Part shown: positions 10,072 through 19,682 of the stretch, in pieces
How the letters are laid out: each line of letters starts with the position of its first letter
Position numbering within the stretch: position 1 is the first letter of the stretch
Source: Kiritimatiellia bacterium
GTDB lineage: Bacteria; Verrucomicrobiota; Kiritimatiellia; RFP12; UBA1067
DNA length: 47,558 nucleotides
Assembly (NCBI GenBank): GCA_028686345.1
Contig: JAQUCE010000029.1
Location: 1 to 47,558 of the forward strand
Direction: 5' to 3'
Position numbers and translations under genes: made by a program
The notes under the pieces: model-generated
What the model saw: the letters and a program-made list of their open reading frames with translations, nothing else
Database searches by the model: none
Told to the model about the DNA's origin: nothing

Positions 10072-10659
10072 AATATCTTCATGATCGTAGTGCTATCATA
10101 ACCCCAATGATACTATATATGCTTTGCGGAGAAAAGGGCTTTTGTTGATGCCCATTTGACCGAGGTGCCTAACAGAGGGAATATTCCTCTGGGCAAACCC
10201 TTGGACAAACAATCTTCCTCGTGGCGTGCTTCATCACGCTCCGTGAAGAGCGCAGACTGATCTACGTTTGAGAACAAGGCGAAAGGGGCGCGCCTTTGGT
10301 GCGGGAGCAACGCAGCTCCGATTTCCAGTCGGGCGGAAATCAGTGCCTGTCCCTAAACGGCGGAAATCAGTGCCTGTCCCTAAGTGGCGCTTTAACTACG
10401 ACTGACACGAATGTTATTCAGCTATACGCCATTCGCGCACATTCGCGTTAGTTGCTATTCAATCAACTCCTGTCGCAAAAAACAAGATATCTAAGCGACC
10501 ATCTTTATAAGTCGTTGATTGAAAACCTCAGAGGAAAACTCTTTGGTTACCAAATTGGGACAGGTTCTATTTAAATCGGAGCTATGTTTACCGCTGCACA
10601 CTTCACACTCTACAATTGGCGGCGGACTCCGCGCCCTTTTGGAAGTAAAGCTTTTCGGG
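10072..10659. other. Gene-free spacer with repeats
   Basis: No supported gene. It contains a 'gtgcgggagcaacgcagctc' repeat copy (10299-10333) directly followed by the second 27-bp tandem pair (10335-10387). The rest (10390-10659) shows nothing I can assign. It separates the lyase from the 3' end of the efflux operon; both are on the minus strand. Confidence 0.6.
10335..10387 (+). repeat. 27-bp tandem repeat pair, copy B
   Basis: Units start at 10335 and 10362 with period 27 and the same 5-bp spacer as at 6414-6462. Each contains CAGTGCCTGTCCCTAA. Only two units are present, so this is not a CRISPR array. Confidence 0.9.
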
Positions 10660-13600
10660 TTATCCGCCGTTTTTAGCGGGATCCTTGAGGTTGAAAACCA
10701 GGGCGTAGTTAACCGGAACAATCAGCATTGTCAGGATGGTCGCAAAGGTCAGACCAAACATGATCGTGACCGCCATTGAAACATAGAAGGCATCGGTAAT
10801 CAGCGGCAGCATACCCAGCACTGTAGTCAAGGCTGCCATTGATACAGGTCTCAAACGGGTTGTGCCTGCATTAATGATGGCGTTAAAGGGGTCAACTCCC
10901 AGCTTCTCCTGCACCTGGATCTCATCAACAAGCACAATTGCATTTTTAATCTGCATGCCTGCCAGGCTCAGGAATCCCAGCAAGGCCATGAACCCGAAGG
11001 GCTGATTACACAACAGCAATCCAATGGTGACACCTATAACAATCAAAGGGACGGTCATGAAGATCACCAGCGGTTTTTTAATTGAATTAAACAGAATGAT
11101 GGTAATCAGGATCATAACAGCGATAATCCCCGGTATCTTGCCGACTAAGGCGGATTGGGCATCAGTAGAACTTTCATATTCGCCGCCCCACTCATGCCAA
11201 TAGCCATCCGGATAGGCCTCGATGGTTTCCAGCAACTGAGGCATAAGCCGCGCAAAGGCTGTAGCGGCGGTCTCCCCAGTTGTATTGCATTTTACTGTGA
11301 TGCAGGCCGTGCGGTTCTGCCGTCCCAGACGGGCCTCCTCGGAGGTGTTGACAAACCGATCCACAACCTGCGCGACAGGCACTGCCGAGTTCAGCGCCTT
11401 GCTCCAGAGCCATAAGCCATAAAGCGCATCCGGATTTGCACGCTCTTTATCAGGAGGGCGCAGGATGATCGGCAGAGATTCATCACCCTCTTTTAAATAC
11501 CCGATTGTGTTGCCCAGATAGGCCCGCTGCATTGCTCTTGCAACTTCAGCCCGCGTGATTCCCAGGTTGCGGGCTTTTGCCTCTGATATAATTGGCTGGA
11601 GCAGGTCCACCTTATTGCGCCAGTCACTCTGCACCTCAACCAGTTTCGGGTCTGAGTGCAGCACAGCAATTGCTTTACTGGCCAGCTGCCGCAATACTTC
11701 AGGGTCAGATCCCAGAATTCGCATCTGTATTTTTTGAGCATCGCCAGGTCCAAGCACAAACCGCTGCGAGTATACCAGCGCATCTGGAATCTCGTTCTCC
11801 GCAAAGCTAACAATCTGCCTTGCGATCTCCGGAATTTTTTTATAATCGTCAACATCAACAAAAATAATTCCATAAGCCGCATCCGGATCTTCAGGGCCGT
11901 AGGTTAGCAGAAACCTTTTTCCGCCGGTGCCAGTCATAGCCGTTGAACTGGATACGCCATCAACCTTGCGGGTATAATCGTCAAGCTTGGTAATCAATCG
12001 GTCTGTTGAATCAATAGCCGAGCCTTGCGGCATCCAGAGGTGAACCATAAATTGCGGGCGGGTTGAGTCCGGGAAAAAGTTCTGGCTGACACTCTTGAAG
12101 CCGTGGATTGCGGCAAACAGCAGCACACCCATTACTATCAATGATATGAAGCGGTGGTTCATGCAGCTTCGCAGAAATGATCTATATGCGCGAAAAAAAG
12201 CGGTATCATAGGGGTCTTTCTGGGCCTCACCCTCGACTGGCTTTGATTTTTTAAGCAGAGCGGATGCTACCAGCGGGGTAACGGTAATTGCCAGCACCCA
12301 GCTCATAAAGAGTGAGATCATCAGAACCAGAAATAGCGAGCGACAATATTCACCGGTTGAGTCCTGCGATGCTCCGATCGGCGCAAAAGAGAGTATCGCG
12401 ATCACAGTTGCACCCAGCAAAGGCCATTTTGTCTGCTCGACAACTGCCACTGCAGCTTTGCTGCGGCTGGTGCCCTTCTGGGCCGCGATCAAGACCTCCT
12501 CAGTAACGACAATGGCGTTATCGACGAGCATACCCAAGGCAATAATGAAGGCGCCTAATGAGATGCGCTCAAACATAATGCCCATCCATTGCATGACCAT
12601 GACAGTGCTCAATACCGTTAAAACCAGGATGCCGCCTATGATCAGACCGCTGCGCATGCCCATTGCAAAGAGCAGCACAGCAATCACAATCACAACCGCC
12701 TCGACCAGGTTCACAATAAAGCCGCTGATGGCAACGCCAACACTTTGGGCCTGGTGCGAGATAATACCGACCTCAATGCCAATCGGGGTCTCCAGCAGCA
12801 ACTCCTTCATTCGGGCATCAATGGCATTGCCCATGGTGATCACATTACCGCCGCTGACAGTGGAGATCGCCAGTCCAATCGAGGGTTTGCCGTTATAGCG
12901 AATATAGTTTTTGGCAGGCCATACATAACCGCGTTTAAGGGTGGCAATGTCGCGGATGCGTATCGTTGTTTTATTATTATCATGCACCCGGGAGATCATC
13001 AGGTCGCCGATATCGCCTATTGTTTTCAGCTGTCCGGTCGGATGAATACGGATGAATTTATCTCCAATTTCGATGTTTCCAGCTGATTGAGCTGTGTTCT
13101 GGCGTTGTATCACTGACTGAATCATATCCGGGGAGATTCCCATGCCAGCCATTCGCGCTCGCGACACCTCCAGATATACTGTTTCCTGTTGATCCCCAAT
13201 TACTTCTATTTTGGCAACATCCTGGCAGAGTAATAGTTCCTTGCGCAGCAGTTTTGCATGCTCTTTGAGTTCAGCATAGCTGTAACCATCACCATAGATG
13301 GCGTAGAATACACCAAAAAGATCGCCGAAATCATCATAAACGACTGATGGCTGGCACCCTGGTGGCAGGGTATGCTGCATGTCGCCAACTTTGCGCCGCA
13401 GTTCATCCCAGATCTGCGGAAGCTCTTTTTTACTGAACGTGTTTTTAATGTCGAGTTTTACAATCGAACGTCCTGAGTAGGATTTGCTTGTGACTTTATC
13501 AAGCTGGCCTAGCTGCTGGATCGCGATTTCGATTTTGTCTGTGACCTCATCGGCAACCTCTTCCGCCGTGGCACCCGGATAGATTGTGACAACCTGAGCA

Positions 13601-13731
13601 GTTTTAATGGTGAACTCAGGGTCTTCCAGGCGGCCCAGTTTTGTATAGGCAAGAGTGCCGGCAAGCAGCATGGCAACAGCTATGCCAAGGGTGATGACCT
13701 TTTTGTCAATACAGAGTTGCGCGATACTCAT
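10660..13731 (-). CDS. RND efflux pump, inner-membrane permease
   Basis: The 1023-aa protein matches the full length of AcrB/HAE1-type RND pumps: twelve predicted membrane helices and two large periplasmic loops. The N-terminus (residues 1-45) has TM1 followed by RLEDPEFTIKTAQV, typical of this branch. TM4 carries GMLVDNAIVV, where AcrB has the DD proton-relay pair; the DN form is common in related RND pumps. LGFLSLAGMQIKNAIVLVDE and RLRPVSMAALTTVLGMLPL mark the C-terminal half. The start is embedded in the adaptor's stop (TAATG), with an AAGGAGG site inside the adaptor's last codons. It would export small toxic molecules from the inner membrane or periplasm using the proton gradient. Substrate unknown. 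Confidence 0.95.
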   Translation of the reverse strand: MSIAQLCIDKKVITLGIAVAMLLAGTLAYTKLGRLEDPEFTIKTAQVVTIYPGATAEEVADEVTDKIEIAIQQLGQLDKVTSKSYSGRSIVKLDIKNTFSKKELPQIWDELRRKVGDMQHTLPPGCQPSVVYDDFGDLFGVFYAIYGDGYSYAELKEHAKLLRKELLLCQDVAKIEVIGDQQETVYLEVSRARMAGMGISPDMIQSVIQRQNTAQSAGNIEIGDKFIRIHPTGQLKTIGDIGDLMISRVHDNNKTTIRIRDIATLKRGYVWPAKNYIRYNGKPSIGLAISTVSGGNVITMGNAIDARMKELLLETPIGIEVGIISHQAQSVGVAISGFIVNLVEAVVIVIAVLLFAMGMRSGLIIGGILVLTVLSTVMVMQWMGIMFERISLGAFIIALGMLVDNAIVVTEEVLIAAQKGTSRSKAAVAVVEQTKWPLLGATVIAILSFAPIGASQDSTGEYCRSLFLVLMISLFMSWVLAITVTPLVASALLKKSKPVEGEAQKDPYDTAFFRAYRSFLRSCMNHRFISLIVMGVLLFAAIHGFKSVSQNFFPDSTRPQFMVHLWMPQGSAIDSTDRLITKLDDYTRKVDGVSSSTAMTGTGGKRFLLTYGPEDPDAAYGIIFVDVDDYKKIPEIARQIVSFAENEIPDALVYSQRFVLGPGDAQKIQMRILGSDPEVLRQLASKAIAVLHSDPKLVEVQSDWRNKVDLLQPIISEAKARNLGITRAEVARAMQRAYLGNTIGYLKEGDESLPIILRPPDKERANPDALYGLWLWSKALNSAVPVAQVVDRFVNTSEEARLGRQNRTACITVKCNTTGETAATAFARLMPQLLETIEAYPDGYWHEWGGEYESSTDAQSALVGKIPGIIAVMILITIILFNSIKKPLVIFMTVPLIVIGVTIGLLLCNQPFGFMALLGFLSLAGMQIKNAIVLVDEIQVQEKLGVDPFNAIINAGTTRLRPVSMAALTTVLGMLPLITDAFYVSMAVTIMFGLTFATILTMLIVPVNYALVFNLKDPAKNGG

Positions 13732-14852
13732 TACCCCTCCTTACTTGCTTCAGGGGTGAGAAGTGTCACGCGTCGGCCGGGCGTCAGAACTGATATGCCG
13801 GCCGCTGCAATGCGTTCGCCCTCTTTCAACCCCTCAAGAATCTCAAGAGTTGTCCCGGAGCGTCTGCCCACTTTGACCTGCCTTTTGACGGCAGTAAAAA
13901 CTTTCTCAGCTTCGGTTTTTTCAAGCACCCAGACAAAGTGGCTGCCATCGCTGTCAATGCCGATGTAGTCGGATTCAAGTGCAATAGAGCTTTCGTTCGC
14001 CAGTGCTTTTTTGAAGAAGTCATGCACAACAACAGTGGCTGACATTCCTGAGAAAAAATTGTATTTTTCCTGTTTATCCATTTGAAAACTGACGGTGTAG
14101 GTCTGTGTTTGCGGGTCAGCGGTGGTTGAGTACTCCTTAACCTTAATGGCGAACTGTTCATCTGGCAGTGCATCAAAAACCGCATAGTATTTGGCGAGTT
14201 TATCGATATCATCTTTTTTACGAATCACATACTGCTCAGAGACCGCCACATCAATATTGACAAGAGTGTTGTCCTGCAGGCTGATAACCGGCTGTCCTGC
14301 TCTGAGGGTGTCGTATACGTCCACAAAGATATCAGAGATCACCCCGTCGAAACGGGCTTTGATCACAGTGTCATCCAGTGCTTTCTGCTTGATTCCAAGT
14401 TGCGCCACGGCTTTGTCGTAATCTGCCTTTGCCCTGGAAAACTGCTCTTTGGAAATCGCATTTGTCTCAAGCGCCTTGGCCATACGATTCATGGTTGCCT
14501 CGGCGCGGGTGACCTCTGCCTGGGCATTCTTGACCTCATCCTGGAAACTGGAGTCATCGAGCCGGGCGAGGACTTCGCCTTTTTTCACCTCAGCGCCTCT
14601 GTTGTGGGGTTTAAATATGATCTGTCCGGGAACATTGAACGAGAGGCTGACTTGGGAATCAGCGCTGACAATGCCAGGGAAGTAGAGATTTGCATCCTTG
14701 AACTGCGCCCCAACAACCACCGACTTAAGCGGGCGAACAGAGGTATCTGGAGGTTGCTCCTCCTGTTTCGGCCTAAAGTAAATTACTGCTGCAACCGCCA
14801 CGACCAGCAGAGTGCCGCCAACTAACTTTCCTGTTAAAAACTTAATCTTCAT
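13731..14852 (-). CDS. RND efflux periplasmic adaptor (membrane fusion protein)
   Basis: The 373-aa protein has an N-terminal membrane anchor (residues ~10-26, GGTLLVVAVAAVIYF), a split lipoyl/biotinyl domain (~70-95 and ~160-190), an alpha-helical hairpin (~95-155) and beta-barrel and membrane-proximal regions (~190-360). ATG 14852 has AAAGGAGT five bases upstream. Its stop overlaps the pump start. It would bridge the pump to the outer-membrane factor encoded upstream. No regulator gene adjoins the operon. Confidence 0.93.
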   Translation of the reverse strand: MKIKFLTGKLVGGTLLVVAVAAVIYFRPKQEEQPPDTSVRPLKSVVVGAQFKDANLYFPGIVSADSQVSLSFNVPGQIIFKPHNRGAEVKKGEVLARLDDSSFQDEVKNAQAEVTRAEATMNRMAKALETNAISKEQFSRAKADYDKAVAQLGIKQKALDDTVIKARFDGVISDIFVDVYDTLRAGQPVISLQDNTLVNIDVAVSEQYVIRKKDDIDKLAKYYAVFDALPDEQFAIKVKEYSTTADPQTQTYTVSFQMDKQEKYNFFSGMSATVVVHDFFKKALANESSIALESDYIGIDSDGSHFVWVLEKTEAEKVFTAVKRQVKVGRRSGTTLEILEGLKEGERIAAAGISVLTPGRRVTLLTPEASKEG

Positions 14853-14903
14853 GTAGACTCCTTTTTTACTGCTATCATTAATTTTTGTTCTTTATGCACG
14901 TTT

Positions 14904-14989
14904 TTATCTCTCACAGAGGCACAGAGTTCTCAGAGTAATATACTTTTTCTCTGTGTTCTCTGTGTTCTCTGCGACTCTGTGAGAGATAA
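14904..14989. repeat. Hairpin in the efflux operon between outer-membrane factor and adaptor
   Basis: TTATCTCTCACAGAG (14904-14918) is the exact reverse complement of 14975-14989, and the pairing extends inward imperfectly with cAGAG/CTCTg steps. It lies in the 241-bp gap between two cotranscribed genes. Beside it (15015-15095) are pieces of the 'gccgtgccacggcgtagcc' and 'ctatgctgcgct' dispersed repeats seen also near 44315 and 46918. It is therefore probably an inserted repeat that lengthened the operon spacer. It might attenuate or stabilise the message. Confidence 0.7.
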
Positions 14990-15093
14990 TTTATCAAGTG
15001 GATCCTGTTAATCCTGTTATCCTGCCGTGCCACGGCGTAGCCTTTGGCGGAGATGGGTCAAAAAGTTGGTTGTGGCTATGCTGCGCTAGATTA

Positions 15094-16539
15094 TTAATCT
15101 TTTTCCGCCTGCCAGCCACCGCCGAACGCCTTATAGATTCCAATCAGATTGGCTGCCACAGCACCCTCGGATATGGCTAGCAGATCCTGTTGCTGAAAGA
15201 GCTGGCGCTGCATATCCAGAACGTTCTGAAAATCTGTTAACCCTGTTTTATAAAGCGTTTCCACCAATGCTGTCGAGCGTTGCGCCGCCAGTGTGGCATC
15301 CTGCAGAATTTTATTGCGCTTCATCTCTTTGACATATGCAATCATGGCGTCTTCACTCTCCTGCCATGCCGCCAGAACGCTCTGCTCGTAGTTGGCCAGC
15401 GCCTGCTTGGTGCGCGTTGTTTCAACGGCTATCTGGTTGCGTATGCGCCCATAATTAAAAATTGACCAGCGGAATGAGGGGCCGAAACCATAGGTGCGGG
15501 CCTTTGGGTCAAACCAGTCGCTGCCCGAGGATGCCTGCCAATCAAAAAATCCATTCAGGGCAAACATAGGGTACAGATCACCACGCGCAACCCCAATCAA
15601 CGCTGTTTGCGCGGCCAGCTTTCTCTCCGCCGCGCGAATGTCCGGGCGGTTTCTAAGCAGATCAGCGGGCAGCACAGCAGGAACCTCCTGAATGTGCGGA
15701 ATTGCGTTAGTGGCTGAGAGCAGATAATCATAGGCTCCCGGCTGTTTTCCAGCCAGGAAGCAGAGCTGATTGACTCTCTGCACCAGGTCAATCTCAAGTT
15801 GCGGAACCAGGGCCATGGTTGAGGCAATGTTCAGCTCAGCCTGACGTACATCAAGCTCGCCGGTCAGTTCAGCTTTAAAACGATCGCGTGTGAGCTGAAG
15901 CGTCTCTTGTTGGAGTGCCACATTATTGCGCGCAAAAAGCAGGCGCTGCTGTGATGTGCGTATGCCGATATAGGTGGCCGCGGCATTTGCCTGCAAGACA
16001 ACCAGCAGGTCGCGGTACTCCTCTATGGTTGAGTCAAAGGTGGCACCTGCTGACTCTACGCCGCGGGCGACGCGCCCCCACATGTCCACCTCCCAGGAGG
16101 CGTTGAAACCGGCTTGGTAGAGATTATAGGGGTTTTGAGGGTGGCTGCTTTTGGATTTAACACGTTCCGAATCGCGGCTCCTCTGGTAACCACCGCCACT
16201 GATCACCTCAGGGAGCATTGGTGAACGCGCAATTCCGTAGTACGCGGCTGACTCCTCTACTCTTGCAAAGGCGGTTGCCAACGAATAGTTGTTTGAGCGG
16301 ACATCAATCATGATCTGATCCAGATCAGGATCCTTGAATGTTTGCCACCAACTGCTGAGAGGCGCATCACTGGTTTTTAAATCTCTGGCTGCCGCATTGT
16401 GCCAGGCATCAGGGTTGTTGGCCTGCGGTGGCTGATAGTCAGGGCCAATCATAAAGCAGCCAGATAGAAATAGAGATAGCGAAAACACCACCACTATCAA
16501 CCTCGTAAAAGTAAATTTTAACTGTAAACTCATCCTCAT
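15094..16539 (-). CDS. Outer-membrane efflux lipoprotein (NodT/OprM-type factor)
   Basis: The 481-aa protein is the usual length of TolC-like factors of the NodT type. A lipoprotein signal ends at LSGC with Cys28. MIGPDYQPP directly after it is the standard opening of this family. Two repeats of the outer-membrane efflux domain follow (~60-260 and ~270-470), with long helices such as RVEESAAYYGIARSP and NRPDIRAAERKLAAQTALIG. ATG 16539 has TGAGGAAA upstream. It is the first gene of the efflux operon and would form the outer-membrane channel. The later genes follow after a 241-bp repeat-bearing gap. Confidence 0.94.
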   Translation of the reverse strand: MRMSLQLKFTFTRLIVVVFSLSLFLSGCFMIGPDYQPPQANNPDAWHNAAARDLKTSDAPLSSWWQTFKDPDLDQIMIDVRSNNYSLATAFARVEESAAYYGIARSPMLPEVISGGGYQRSRDSERVKSKSSHPQNPYNLYQAGFNASWEVDMWGRVARGVESAGATFDSTIEEYRDLLVVLQANAAATYIGIRTSQQRLLFARNNVALQQETLQLTRDRFKAELTGELDVRQAELNIASTMALVPQLEIDLVQRVNQLCFLAGKQPGAYDYLLSATNAIPHIQEVPAVLPADLLRNRPDIRAAERKLAAQTALIGVARGDLYPMFALNGFFDWQASSGSDWFDPKARTYGFGPSFRWSIFNYGRIRNQIAVETTRTKQALANYEQSVLAAWQESEDAMIAYVKEMKRNKILQDATLAAQRSTALVETLYKTGLTDFQNVLDMQRQLFQQQDLLAISEGAVAANLIGIYKAFGGGWQAEKD

Positions 16540-16578
16540 ATGATTTCCTCAATTTATTGAACTTGCGATGATGGTTAA

Positions 16579-16610
16579 ATTATAAATAATTGGGTGAAAA
16601 TAGTGTGACA
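16579..16610 (-). promoter_or_regulatory. Possible promoter of the efflux operon
   Basis: On the minus strand TATAAT is present at 16584-16579, about 40 bp before the outer-membrane factor's start. The upstream side has only a weak -35 candidate (TGTCAC, 16610-16605, spacer 20). The position and the -10 match support it; the -35 does not. Confidence 0.35.
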
Positions 16611-17240
16611 CAGGCCTATAGTCGATGCAAGGGTAAAGCTCGATATAGCAGGAGAATATTTTCATGGAGCAAGCTCTGATTTGTTACATATCACAAAGTA
16701 ACATTAACTACGAAACATACTAAAAAAATTGATTGCCTGCCTGTGCGTTGCACACAGACAGGCGGCTATGCCGTTCTTTTCCTATATTTTTATCATTGCT
16801 TTTTTGCGTTTTTTGAATACACTATATGTTCTTTTAAGTGAGGGTGTTAATTTAGCTAAAGTATTGCATAAATTTTTGATTTTTACAAAAAAAAACAGGG
16901 TTGCTTACGCACCTTCCATAATTGTGATCTCGGCGGGGATAAGATTGTAGAGGGTGTAGGCGTTTAGGGCTCCTAATCTCAATCTTAATCATAATCCTTA
17001 TCAAGCAGCATTGTTCAGGGAAGACCGAAAAAGACGAGGTTCGAGACAAGGTTCGAGACAAGGATGGGTCTCCGACAACATGTTTTTAAGAACAAACATG
17101 TTTGGCTTGCCCTTCGTTTAAGGGCTAAGGCTAAAAGGGCGCGTCTTTGGTGCGGGAGCAACGCAGCTCCGATTTCCAATCGGACATGTCCGGTTGGAAA
17201 CCGGAGCTACTGAGTTCGGCTGCGCCTTTGGTTTACGATA

Positions 17241-17435
17241 GCGGCGTCGATGCTGGTGGACGAGCCCCCGCATAATCCCAGTCGTCGGTCAACATCGTCG
17301 CACAGCATCGTAAACCGATGTCGCTCATCAGGCGTCGCCGCGCAAGCGGAACTACTTGTTCGGGCAGTAGCTGGCGCACGTGTAGTAGTCGCTCTGCCAG
17401 CGACACGGAACCACAACTCTTGCAATGCGAAGTGC
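17241..17435 (+). repeat. Left ~195-bp direct repeat flanking the hsd locus
   Basis: It aligns along its whole length with 25760-25953 in the same orientation, with scattered substitutions. Shared blocks include ACGAGCCCCCGCAT, CATCGTCGCACAGCATCGT (17293-17311), TCGCTCATCAG and ACCACAACTCTTGCA. It ends 90 bp before hsdM. A shorter member of the family is at 6483. Confidence 0.85.
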
Positions 17436-17525
17436 AGCAGGAAACACACTTTTCTATTCCTTTTGCCCTGTCTTTGGGGTATCATGCAGGAAATTTATTA
17501 TTCATGTTTCTGGGAGGGGTGCTGC

Positions 17526-19682
17526 ATGGCACAGTTGGAAAATATCGAGGCAATTGAGAAACGTCTGTGGAGCGCGGCTGACCTGCTGCGCACCGGGTCA
17601 AATTACGCGAGTAACGAGTATTTTATGCCGGTCATGGGGCTCATCTTTTTACGCCATGCCTACAGCCGATATCTGAATGTTAAGGGTGATATCGTCGCTT
17701 CTCTGCCCTCCCGGGGCGGGAAACCGCGAGAGCTGGCCAAAGAGGATTTTTCCCAGAAGGGCGCCATCTTTTTGCGTGAGAGTGCGCAGTTTGATTACCT
17801 GGTCTCGCTCTCGGATGACCAGAACCGCGCCTCAGCTGTGGTGGCGGCTATGAACTCGATTGAGGCTGATTATGAGAACCTCAAGGGCATTCTCCCCAAA
17901 CAGGAGTACCATGAACTGGATAACAGTGTGCTGGGCACCCTGCTGCGGACCTTGAACCCGGATGAGCTGAAGCAGGCCTCAGGTGATATTTTCGGACGCA
18001 TCTATGAGTATTTCCTGACCCAGTTCGCCGACCTCAAAGCGCATGACGGCGGCGAGTTTTTCACCCCGGTCTCGCTGGTCTCTCTGATTGCCCATGTACT
18101 TGAGCCAAAGCGCGGCAGTGTGCTTGACCCGGCCTGCGGCTCTGGCGGGATGTTTGTTCAGAGTGCCCGTTTTGTGGAGCAGATGCAGGCAAACCCTGCC
18201 GAGGCTTTGACCTTCTACGGCATGGAGAAGAACCCCACCACCATCCGCCTTGCAAAGATGAACCTTGCTGTGCATGGGCTGGAAGGTGACATCCAGAAGG
18301 CTATCACCTACTACGAAGATCCACATGAGCTTCTGGGCAAGGCCGACTATGTGATGGCTAATCCGCCTTTCAACACCGACGAGGTAGATGCCGATAAGGT
18401 GAAACGTGATCCGCGCTTGCCCTTCGGTCTGCCGGGAGTGAACAAGAAAGAGAAGATCTCAAATGGCAACTACCTCTGGATATCCTATTTTTACAGCTAC
18501 CTGAGCCAGAAAGGGCGGGCGGGTTTTGTCATGTCCTCGCAGGCCTCCAGTGCTGGGGGAGATGAGGCCAAGGTGCGTCAGAAGCTGATTGAGAGCGGCG
18601 CGGTTGAGGCTATGATCGACATCCGTGGCAACTTCTTCTACACCCGCAGCGTACCCTGTCAACTGTGGTTTATTGATCGGGGCAAGCCCGATCAACCCTC
18701 ACCCCCAGCCCCTCTCCCAAAGGGCGAGGGGAGCTGTCTACAACATGATCGGGGCAAGCCCGATCAATATGCGTCCATTCCGCTGAGGCATAAGGGGAAT
18801 GTTCTGATGATTGATGCGCGGAACGTCTATCGCAAAGTGACCCGCAAAATCTTTGATTTCACGCCGGAGCAGGAGAAAAATCTCAACAGCATCTTTTGGC
18901 TCTATCGCGAAGAGAGTGAACGGTTTGTTGAGCTGGTGGGCTCTTATCTGGCCGATTGTGTTGTTAACGGGGTGTTAGCCAGGGATTACGTTGATGAATA
19001 TCTTCTTCCTTATAATCAATTCATAACAATTTTAGATGAGGCGTTGAAGGATCGAAAAATCACAGCTGAGTTAAAGGAGAACAACGCTGAGAGAAAAAAA
19101 ACCGTTGAGCGGATGAAAGAGATCTCCGCAACTGTTAAAAGTGCATGTGCAAAGATACTCAAGATTGAAACTGAGATATCGAAACAGCATCAAATGTATG
19201 CAGTATTGAGCGCACCAATGGCGGGCTGCCACGATCTGATTCAGGAGGCCGATCTGCTCTACAAACAGGCGGGGCAAACCCTTGAATTGTACGGAGCCAT
19301 CGAGGAGTTCGACAAAAAGGCGCTGAGGGCAGCACGCGCACAACTTAATCTGGTTGATGATAAGCGTAAAAAGCTGATTAAACAGTTGAAAGAGGCACGC
19401 TACTTTCATAAGCAGGCGCACTGGCTCTTGTCGCGTTTCCCTGAAGGCAAACTGCGGGATGTGGAGGGACTGGTCAAGCTGGTAGCAATGGAGGAACTGG
19501 AGGCCAATGACTGGAGTCTGACACCCGGACGCTATGTAGGAGTTGCGCCGGAAGAGGTGGACGAAAATTTTGATTTTGAGGAAGCCCTGCGCGATATCCA
19601 TGTAGAGCTGGCCGGACTTAATGATGAGGCTGTGGAGTTGGCCGCTAAAATTGCAGGGAACTTCGAGGAGCTGGGAGTATGA
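17526..19682 (+). CDS. hsdM: Type I restriction-modification N6-adenine methyltransferase (HsdM)
   Basis: The 718-aa protein starts at ATG 17526, six bases after GGGAGGGG (MAQLENIEAIEKRLW). The open frame extends to 17250 only through repeat sequence. The HsdM N-terminal helical domain is followed by the methylase: the SAM-binding motif LDPACGSGGMF (~199-209) and catalytic ANPPF with Asn279. HsdM transfers a methyl group from S-adenosylmethionine to adenine at the site chosen by HsdS. It is longer than typical (~500 aa), with an extended helical C-terminal half (~430-650). One oddity is a repeat insertion at residues 384-414 (see 18675-18767), just after the conserved PCQLWFID motif. The gene overlaps hsdS by four bases. 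Confidence 0.93.
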   Translation: MAQLENIEAIEKRLWSAADLLRTGSNYASNEYFMPVMGLIFLRHAYSRYLNVKGDIVASLPSRGGKPRELAKEDFSQKGAIFLRESAQFDYLVSLSDDQNRASAVVAAMNSIEADYENLKGILPKQEYHELDNSVLGTLLRTLNPDELKQASGDIFGRIYEYFLTQFADLKAHDGGEFFTPVSLVSLIAHVLEPKRGSVLDPACGSGGMFVQSARFVEQMQANPAEALTFYGMEKNPTTIRLAKMNLAVHGLEGDIQKAITYYEDPHELLGKADYVMANPPFNTDEVDADKVKRDPRLPFGLPGVNKKEKISNGNYLWISYFYSYLSQKGRAGFVMSSQASSAGGDEAKVRQKLIESGAVEAMIDIRGNFFYTRSVPCQLWFIDRGKPDQPSPPAPLPKGEGSCLQHDRGKPDQYASIPLRHKGNVLMIDARNVYRKVTRKIFDFTPEQEKNLNSIFWLYREESERFVELVGSYLADCVVNGVLARDYVDEYLLPYNQFITILDEALKDRKITAELKENNAERKKTVERMKEISATVKSACAKILKIETEISKQHQMYAVLSAPMAGCHDLIQEADLLYKQAGQTLELYGAIEEFDKKALRAARAQLNLVDDKRKKLIKQLKEARYFHKQAHWLLSRFPEGKLRDVEGLVKLVAMEELEANDWSLTPGRYVGVAPEEVDENFDFEEALRDIHVELAGLNDEAVELAAKIAGNFEELGV
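18675..18767 (+). repeat. In-frame palindromic insertion within hsdM
   Basis: GATCGGGGCAAGCCCGATC plus AA occurs at 18675-18695 and again at 18747-18767, exactly 72 bp apart (24 codons), and each copy is itself an inverted repeat. Between them, 18696-18733 holds a G/C-rich palindrome of the 'CCCTCACCCCCAGCCCCTCT...AGGGCGAGGGGAG' type that is common between genes in many bacteria. The frame stays open and encodes DRGKPDQ twice (residues 384-390 and 408-414) around a proline-rich stretch. Confidence 0.88.

Larger units (their letters stand above)
16540..17525. other. ~1-kb gene-free region between divergent efflux and hsd operons
   Basis: No supported gene. It should hold promoters for both divergent operons. 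It contains a 34-bp TTGCCTGCCTGTGCGTTGCA repeat (16733-16766), an AT-rich stretch (~16780-16880), 'aatctcaatcttaatcataa' simple repeats (~16975-17000), a 'gtgcgggagcaacgcagctc' copy (17150-17184) and the left 195-bp direct repeat (17241-17435). hsdM's frame stays open upstream to 17250, but that stretch is repeat sequence. Confidence 0.6.

Noticed and set aside
6414..10387. CRISPR array suggested by the 27-bp repeats
   Set aside because: Only two units per site, the spacer is 5 bp and identical at both sites, and no cas genes are present.
17250..17525. N-terminal extension of HsdM from 17250
   Set aside because: The stretch is the dispersed 195-bp repeat; HsdM homology begins at MAQLENIEAIEKRLW, which has a good ribosome site at 17526.
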